Source: Ochromonas danica (Eukaryota > Sar > Chrysophyceae > Chromulinales > Chromulinaceae). From it: a stretch of DNA of 64,000 bases. Numbering within the stretch: the stretch's first letter is position 1; each line of letters starts with the position of its first letter. The notes beneath the pieces are model-generated. The model had not been told where the DNA came from. It searched no databases and was given only the letters and a program-made list of their open reading frames with translations. This document shows, in pieces, positions 57,492 to 64,000 of this stretch. The stretch lies in contig VKHL01000085.1 in assembly GCA_015146655.1 (NCBI GenBank), positions 1 through 64,000 of the forward strand. The letters run 5' to 3'. A program made the translations under genes and the position numbers.

Positions 57492-59277
57492 ATGCAACAA
57501 TCCCAGGAGTCAGTAAGATACAGAACAACGCGAGGTCTAGAGAAGAATGTCTCTTTCGAAGAAGTGGTGCTAGGAGGATTGGGAAAGGATCGCGGCCTCT
57601 TCGTGCCCGAAACTGTGCCTAAACTGTCCAAGAAAGAGATTGAGAATGTGGGTTTCACTCATCTTCCGCGCTTTTATCATAGATTCGACTTACCTCTCCT
57701 TTCTCCCCCTTTTGCGGGTAACTAGTTTCGAAAGATGAGTTTCCCTGACCTTGCCTTCGAGATCATCTCCCTTTTCGTTCGCAGTGATGAGATCCCTCCA
57801 GGACACCTCAGAGAAATAGTTAACAAGAGCTTTGAGAAGTTCCGCTCTACAGGTATTCCTATTTCTTTGTGTCTATAAGTGATTTGGCGATGTCACCTGG
57901 TTGTGTCGTCTCTGTTTGTTGGTAGAGGTGACGCCTTCGGTCAAGTTGTCCAACTTCTGGGTCCTTGAGCTGTTTCATGGTCCAACTTTTGCATTCAAAG
58001 ATGTTGCCTTGCAATTTCTTGGCAATCTTTTTGAGTACTTCTTGACGCGTGGCAAGTATCAACAATCCATCACCATCTTGGGAGCGACTTCGGGGGATAC
58101 TGGCAGTGCCGCTATCCACGGTTTGCGCGGAAAGGCTAACGTGGAGTGTTTCATTATGTTCCCTCATCGAAAGGTTACTGAGATCCAGGAAAGGCAAATG
58201 ACCACCGTGGCGGATTCGAATGTCCACTGCATTAGCGTTAAGGTAGTGTTTGAACGTGTTCAACAGACAGTGGATGGTGATTGCGAATAATCGATGCTTT
58301 GTCTAATGATTGCATAGGGTGATTTTGATGATGCTCAAGGCATCGTGAAAGCTGCCTTTTCTGATGCTGCCTTCCGTGAAGAAGTTAAGCTCGGAGCCAT
58401 TAACTCAATCAATTGGGCGCGTGTCTTGGCACAGATTACCTACTACTTCTACTCTTGGCTGCGTGTGACAGACGGGCTTACTGACAAAGATCCACTCATC
58501 AGCTTTGTTGTACCAACGGGAAACTTCGGCGATATTTTGGCAGGCTATTATGCTAAGCGGATGGGATTACCTATTGACCGTCTGGTCATTGCAACCAATG
58601 AAAATGATGTACTGGACCGTTTCCTCACTAGTGGTTGCTATAAGCGCAATCCAGCAATTTCAACGATTGCTCCTTCGATGGACATCTCTGTTTCGTCAAA
58701 TTTTGAGCGCTATCTTTTCTATTTGGCAGAGGAATCGCCTCAGATCCTTTCGTCCTGGATGAATACCTTTGAGGCAACGGGCGAGGTCCAACTTCCTCCA
58801 CATTTGATAGAAAAGGCTAGGGTGGATTTTGGTTCTCATTCTTCTCGCAAAATTGACATTGTTGATGCAATGAAGAAGGTATATGCCCAGGAAAGTTATC
58901 TTGTGTGTCCACACACTGCGACAGCTGTCGTAGCTGCGGAGGCACTTCATCTCAATGCAAAGCAAACCGTTCTCCTTGCCACAGCCCATCCGGCTAAGTT
59001 TGCCGAAGCTGTAGAGCTTGCACTTCCTTTGGAGCAAATTCCTCCTCGTCCCATTGAGTTGCAGGAGCTGTTCTCGCTGCCAACTCGCGTTACCGAACTA
59101 CCCACCGCTGTCCAATCAGTGAAAGAATTCATTCGCGCTACTGTCCAAAAAGATGAAGCAGTAAAAATTCTTGCTGATAAACGACACAGCAATGTTCGCT
59201 TCTTTTGGACAACTGCTGCAACTGTAACGATTGGTGTGCTTCTTGCTGCATTCGTGGCAACCAGATATCACAAGTAG
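57492..59277 (+). CDS. Threonine synthase with C-terminal membrane segment
   Basis: Four exons, 57492-57647, 57726-57852, 57926-58242 and 58318-59277 (introns 78, 73 and 75 nt, phases 0, 1, 0), encode 519 residues. The enzyme converts O-phosphohomoserine to threonine with pyridoxal phosphate. Family markers are in order: RYRTTRG and LGGLGKDRGLFVPE at the start, ELFHGPTFAFKDVALQF with the PLP lysine at 119, ILGATSGDTGSAAIHGLRGK binding the phosphate, INSINWARVLAQITYYF, VPTGNFGDILAGYYAKRMGLP and STAHP-like ATAHPAKFAEAV. It resembles the fungal Thr4 type more than the SAM-activated plant type. The first splice is set by the IENFRKMSFPDLAF match. There is no plastid presequence. The last 25 residues (FFWTTAATVTIGVLLAAFVATRYHK) form a hydrophobic helix with basic end, which I have not seen described for this enzyme. 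Confidence 0.92.
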
Positions 59278-59471
59278 TGCTGGCTAGAATTTGTATCTTC
59301 TCTTTTCTTCGTCTTAATTTAGGTGTGGGATCTTTGCTCTCGACACAACTTGCTTTGAACAGACAGCAACGAAAACCCTAGCAATAACCTCTGTTATGCT
59401 TCCTGTAATAGTCTAATAGATGATGCTTCATAACATAGGAATAAATCAGAATACAAACGAGCATTAGTGCA

Positions 59472-60801
59472 CTAGCGAATACCGTTGTCGAATTCATTCA
59501 ACAACTCCTCCAGAATCTGGGCCATAGCGAACTTCTCTCGGCGCAGTTCCTCGCTCTGCGCGGCGAATCGAATCTGTTGACGAAGAAGCCATCGTTTGGC
59601 GTCCGTCTTTTGTTTCTCCAACGCTGTCAAGGCTTCTTCATATTCTTTCTCGATTCTCGCCAACTGAACACACAGTCAGTAATGTCAAGCACTCAGAAAG
59701 CATGCATTGTGGTTGTAATTTTGTAAGAAAATTTTGTAATTGTCGAACAGTACCTCTCCCAGTGCAGATCCATTCAGTCGACTTTGAGATCGCGGCCTTT
59801 GGGGTGAGATTACAGGGGCCGTATGAATCAACGTCTGTTGTTTCTCTGGATGATGCCATCGTCGATCCCTATGTTCAATAGATAAGACAATAGCAATAGA
59901 TCAGAGTACCCGCTATGTTCCCTACCCGCTATGTTCAAGTGACGAAGTCAAAGAACCACCCTGTGATCTTCGCACGTCGCTCTCTTTGCCACAAATCCTC
60001 TCTTTCTTCTCTTGGAACTCATTTGCGAGTATCACCTCTTGTGAGCCCCATTCGTGATCAATCTTCTGCGACTGAGTCTTAAATGCCTCCTATTCAGAAC
60101 AAGATAGTCTAGATATTGACAATGCTCTCTTATTGAAAGCGATAGATTTCTTACTTGCAAATGAATCAACTCGTAGTGCTGCCAGTTTTTATAATAGTCA
60201 ACCAGTAAGCGCTGAGCTTCTCGGTCCAAATCAATCGCTCCAACAGCCACAGCTCCGCCTGCTGCAGCCAAAGGGGCGGAGCGGACAGCGCCAGCAGAGG
60301 AGGAGGAGGTAGCGGTGACGGCCTCGTTGATCTGGGTCTGTATGGCTCTCCTTTCCTGATACTGTCGGTTGCGCACAGATTGCCATTTCTTCATATTATG
60401 AGAGGTGACTTTATTGAAGAAAGCTCTTGTTTCTTGTTTGAGCAGGTCATCCACTTTCTGCACAACAGCAGCTGTCGCAGAGGTGTTGTTGGCTGAGTCA
60501 CGCAGCATGGTCTCTTCCTTACGCATCATCTGGAGACACAAACGCAACGCATAGTGTTAGACAGACCATCCCCAGCACAACTCTATCATGGCCTGTGAGT
60601 GTCATGAGGTGTGGTGCTCACCTCAATCAGTGTATTAGAGAACCGTGAGTCACGTGGAGTAGTCTCAAGCTGTAACTCCAACTCTACGATCTGTCTAAGT
60701 TGATCGCTCTTTAATTCTTTCACTCTTTTTATTACTTCTTCCATGCTTCTCTTTGTTGTCTTTGTTAACGTTATACAAGTAGTCAAACTGGATAAAACCA
60801 T
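59472..60801 (-). CDS. Five-exon coiled-coil protein, unrecognised
   Basis: Exons in transcript order are 60801-60622, 60529-60155, 60089-59926, 59868-59754 and 59663-59472. Introns are 92, 65, 57 and 90 nt, and every phase agrees (0, 0, GG|G, 0), giving 341 residues. Most of the protein is charged and helical: EEVIKRVKELKSDQLRQIVELELQLE at the start, a middle helix with LKQETRAFFNKVTSHNMKKW, and ELARIEKEYEEALTALEKQK with a following amphipathic helix at the C-terminus. A Ser/Ala-rich loop sits in exon 2 and a short WHHPEKQQTLIHT segment in exon 4. No enzyme motif, signal or membrane segment is seen. It could be a cytoskeletal or complex-assembly protein. The first ATG is used; a second at 60744 is equally possible. 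Confidence 0.7.
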
Positions 60802-60962
60802 TTCGTATTACGGTATTAAGGAATTACTTAACTTATTTTACCGCACGCATCGCAATAATATCTGGACGGGAAGATCTCAATCTCTGCCATCATCGCCACC
60901 ATCGACTAAATCCGCCCCATCTTACTCATATCTATATTATACACATAGTCGAATTTTACACT
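60802..60962. promoter_or_regulatory. Short bidirectional promoter
   Basis: Only 161 nt separate the coiled-coil start codon from the myotubularin start codon on the other strand, so both promoters overlap. Confidence 0.55.
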
Positions 60963-63900
60963 ATGGCGATGGCTGAAGAATTTAAGCGCAAGGCAAATAA
61001 TCTCTTCACAGCCAGTCTTCATGCCGGAGTGAACCTCATCCAACAAGTGGCGAGTTTCCGTGGGGCAGATTCCTCCGATGATGAGCGCATTGATGTGCAA
61101 GATATAGACGACTTTATGTCGAATGGTAGCCGAGGTGTGCTGACCTTTCCCGTCACGAGCCAGCGCACAGGCCGCAAGAAGATGCTCCACCTGCACCTCT
61201 ACAAGGCCAAGATCATGCAATACCATGATGGGAAGAAGCGAGTTTATCCCTGCGGAGATATTATTACTATCGAGAAAGAAAGCTCCATGCAGATTTTGAT
61301 GGAGATGAGGCAGCCCATAGACCTCAAAATCCGCCAGAAAAGATTGCTCTTCGACTCTGAAGCTGCAGCTGATAAATTCCTGCAGTACATTGAATTTCTC
61401 AATGAGTTCGGAAAGACGATTAAGCAGGCTTTCAATGCGATTGACTATACTCGCTCGGGAGCTATTCGAGCGGAAGATTTGGCTTCTGCGCTGAGGAGAG
61501 TTGATCTCCATGTTGACTCGACCACTTTGGACCAAATGTGAGTTTTCTATGGAATAGATACAGTCTTATACCTTCGCTCATTTGGCTAACCTAATGGGTG
61601 ATGAAACAGGATGACCTTTGGCTGCAGTGGACACAACGTACTGGACTACCACGCCTTCCTTCATGTCTTCCTGGCCAGCTTTGTCTCCTCATTGCATGAT
61701 TGCTTGCAAGAATGGTTGAACTTGACTATTGAGTCTAGTGGCGAGTTTTCTTCGAGTGGCCAATCTGGGTCTGTGAAAGCTGTGAACAGTAGCAAGTTCG
61801 CGATGAATACACTGAATGGTGAGATTGTGGCCTTGTCTCCGAGGGATCGTGTGCATTGGTGTGTCTTTGTGGGAAAAATAACAAAAGAGCCATTCTTTAT
61901 TCCTGGTCATCTCATCGTTACCAACTATCGAATCGTATTAACCTCTTCGAGACGAGCTGCGGCGCAACAACTGAAGCCTTCTCGATACGATCTGCCCGCT
62001 TTCTTCCGTCAAATCTGTTTGCCCCTCAGTGCTGTTGTCAAATATACTGTTGCTGCGCCACGTCATTCTATCTATATCACCTGCAAGGACTATCGAGTAT
62101 TGCGCGTGACCCTCTCGGCCTCGGAAGCCACTCAGCAAAGAGTGGAAGCGTTCCTCAGCATCTTGCAGAATCTTACCTTCTTCTCCTCCTCACTTTCTTC
62201 TTCTTGTCTTGAAGATCATCTTTTCGCGTTTCGTTATGCACCACCCGACCTTCTTGTTAATTATAATACCTTCAGCAATGGTGAAGGAGGTGATAGTGCC
62301 GATCATGACCATACAAGGGATTGGAGCTTTGGGTGGTTGTTTAGCGATGTGCGCAGAGACTATGATCGCTTGGGTTTGTCGAATGATCCTCAGCATTGGC
62401 AGGTCTTCAACAATAAGGATTACTCTCTCATCGATACCTATCCTCGCTATCTCATTCTCCCTCAAGGGATGACGTTTGACGAGATCAAAGCAGCAGCAGA
62501 ATATCGTTCACGCTCGCGTCTTCCCGTCATAGTCTATAAGCATTCTTTCAGTGTTAGCGGCTCTGAAGATGGTGGTGGAGCGTTGTTGTTGCGATCCGCT
62601 CAGCCTTTGGCGGGTATTACCCAAAAAATGTGTGAGGAGGAGCAGCGTTTGCTTGAGTATTACCGTATGAGAGGACAACTTCATCGACCAGGTTCATTGC
62701 GTCATGACCATTCGCGTTTGATCATTCTTGACTGCCGTGGCATCCTTGCCGCTACGCTTAATAAAGCTGCGGGGAAAGGAACTGAAAGCATCGGCAATTA
62801 CACCAACACAGAGCTCGTGTTTGGCAATATCGATAATATCCATGTCATGCGAGCAGCTGCGCTTACATTGGCGGACAGTTTGGCTAGTTTTTCAAGTCAG
62901 GCAACGGGCATAGAAACTCGTGATCTCATCGATCAGAATATGTCTGGATACTTTGGTAAGATGGAAGATAGTGGATGGCTACGTTTCCTTCGTATGATCT
63001 TAGTTTCCTCGGTATTTGTGGCTGAAAAGTTGCACTTTGATCAACACTCTGTCTTGGTCCATTGCTCTGATGGGTGGGATCGCACCGCCCAGATCACCTC
63101 CATCGCTCAGATCTTGCTTGATCCGTTCTATCGCACCTTAACGGGTTTGGCTACGTTAATTGAAAAAGAGTGGTGTGCATTTGGGCATAAATTTCAAGAT
63201 CGTTGCGGTCATGGCCAAGACAGCAATTCTCTTCCTGATGAAAGATCACCCGTCTTCTTGCAGTTCTTGGATTGTGTCTATCAACTCCTAGAGCAGTTCC
63301 CCACTGCATTTCAGTTCAATGAGGAATTGTTGATTTTCTTAGCCGATCATCATATTTCTTGTCTCTTTGGTACATTTCTTGGTAATAGTGAAAGGGAGCG
63401 AATTGTTGTGTTGGATGCTCCAAGACATACCATAAGCATTTGGGATTACATAATGGATGGGAAGAGGTTGTTTAGCTTCCTGAACTCTCAATATGATCAT
63501 TATCCACAGCCTCTATGGCCGCAAACTAGCTTGTTCAACTTGAAACTTTGGAAGAGATATTGGTTGAGATGGGATTCAGCTGCACATCCCAACACTTTGC
63601 AACAGAAGAAACCCTGGCATGATGATTGGTATGAATAACTTGTTTATTGATGCTTCTTCTTACTTAATCGCTGATGATGCTCTCACTCTTCGCTTTTAGG
63701 GGCAATGGCTATGAGACGATGATTACGACTACATCTGCAGCCGCCAGTAACGTGTCCAAAGGTGACATGTCTTCATCAACTCCACCTCCTCCATCACCAC
63801 TCCAGCCCCTTCCTTCAACGCCAATACAACAACCAAAACTCCCTTTGGAAAGCAAGCATCGGAGTGATAGTACCAATAGCACAGAATCGTTTATTATGAT

Positions 63901-64000
63901 TGCGGCGCCAGGAGCAGCTTCCGATTCTCCTTACCAGAGAGGTCGCAGTTGCAGTCCACTGCCTCCAAATAAACCCGGTCGACGCAAGATAGTACCATCC
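60963..64000 (+). CDS. Myotubularin-type phosphoinositide 3-phosphatase (3' end outside window)
   Basis: Exons 60963-61537, 61610-63628 and 63700 to the window end, with 72- and 71-nt introns in consistent phase (AT|G, TG|G). About 965 residues are visible and the frame is open at 64000. The catalytic loop HCSDGWDRT carries Cys677 and Arg683, so the phosphatase should be active on PI3P or PI(3,5)P2. The PH-GRAM region runs from about residue 235 to 350 (FFIPGHLIVTNYRIVLTSS), and SRSRLPVIVYKH, LIILDCR and the HFDQHSVLVHCSDGWDRT block follow in family order. Before it lie a PH-like region (about 55-155) and an EF-hand-like pair around 160-215 (AFNAIDYTRSGAIRAEDLAS), an unusual N-terminal addition. 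The tail after the last intron is Pro/Ser-rich. Confidence 0.9.

Noticed and set aside
57726-57736. A 17-nt intron after the FAG codons in threonine synthase
   Set aside because: Too short to splice; a 78-nt intron from 57648 to 57725 restores the family sequence exactly.

Overview
The window is nuclear DNA of a eukaryote with compact genes. Most introns are short GT-AG introns of about 48-170 nt. The best lineage clue is two proteins whose N-termini are a signal peptide followed directly by an aromatic residue at the predicted cleavage site (…GLA|W in the thioredoxin at 2147-3040, …SALA|F in the methyltransferase at 20171-21313). This is the bipartite plastid-targeting signature of algae with a red-derived secondary plastid, so a photosynthetic stramenopile (ochrophyte) is the most likely source. 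The genus cannot be named from the sequence. I see no rRNA, tRNA, CRISPR, viral or transposase genes.

I reconstruct 21 protein genes and one pseudogene by joining reading frames across splice sites that preserve phase. From left to right they are: a poly-C contig edge; an unknown protein with PP1-docking-like motifs; an HCF164/TxlA-like thioredoxin; a von Willebrand A protein; an LRR protein; a membrane-anchored double glycosyltransferase whose intron is a TG microsatellite; a conserved unknown with coiled-coil tail; an intact Sel1-repeat protein; a BioD-like P-loop protein; a small mitochondrial-type membrane protein; a decayed Sel1-repeat gene; a plastid-type methyltransferase; ribosome biogenesis factor LTV1; a tubulin-tyrosine-ligase family enzyme; a second LRR protein of the same family; an ankyrin/U-box ubiquitin ligase with a myristoylation signal; a small basic protein; and a two-block FUSC/ArAE-type membrane protein.

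From 36847 to 54792 one giant gene encodes a 5,938-residue protein of GAF-like, Tudor-like and about fifteen C2-like modules, nearly all in one 17.2-kb exon. It is followed by a four-exon gene of unknown function, threonine synthase with an apparent C-terminal membrane anchor, a five-exon coiled-coil gene, and the start of an active-site-intact myotubularin phosphatase that runs off the right edge.

Neighbouring genes switch strand in 18 of 21 intervals, giving many short shared divergent promoters and convergent 3' ends. No operon-like or obviously co-functional cluster is visible, although the giant C2 protein and the myotubularin both belong to families that act at membranes or phosphoinositides. 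Coordinates of multi-exon genes are outer limits; exons are given in the evidence.
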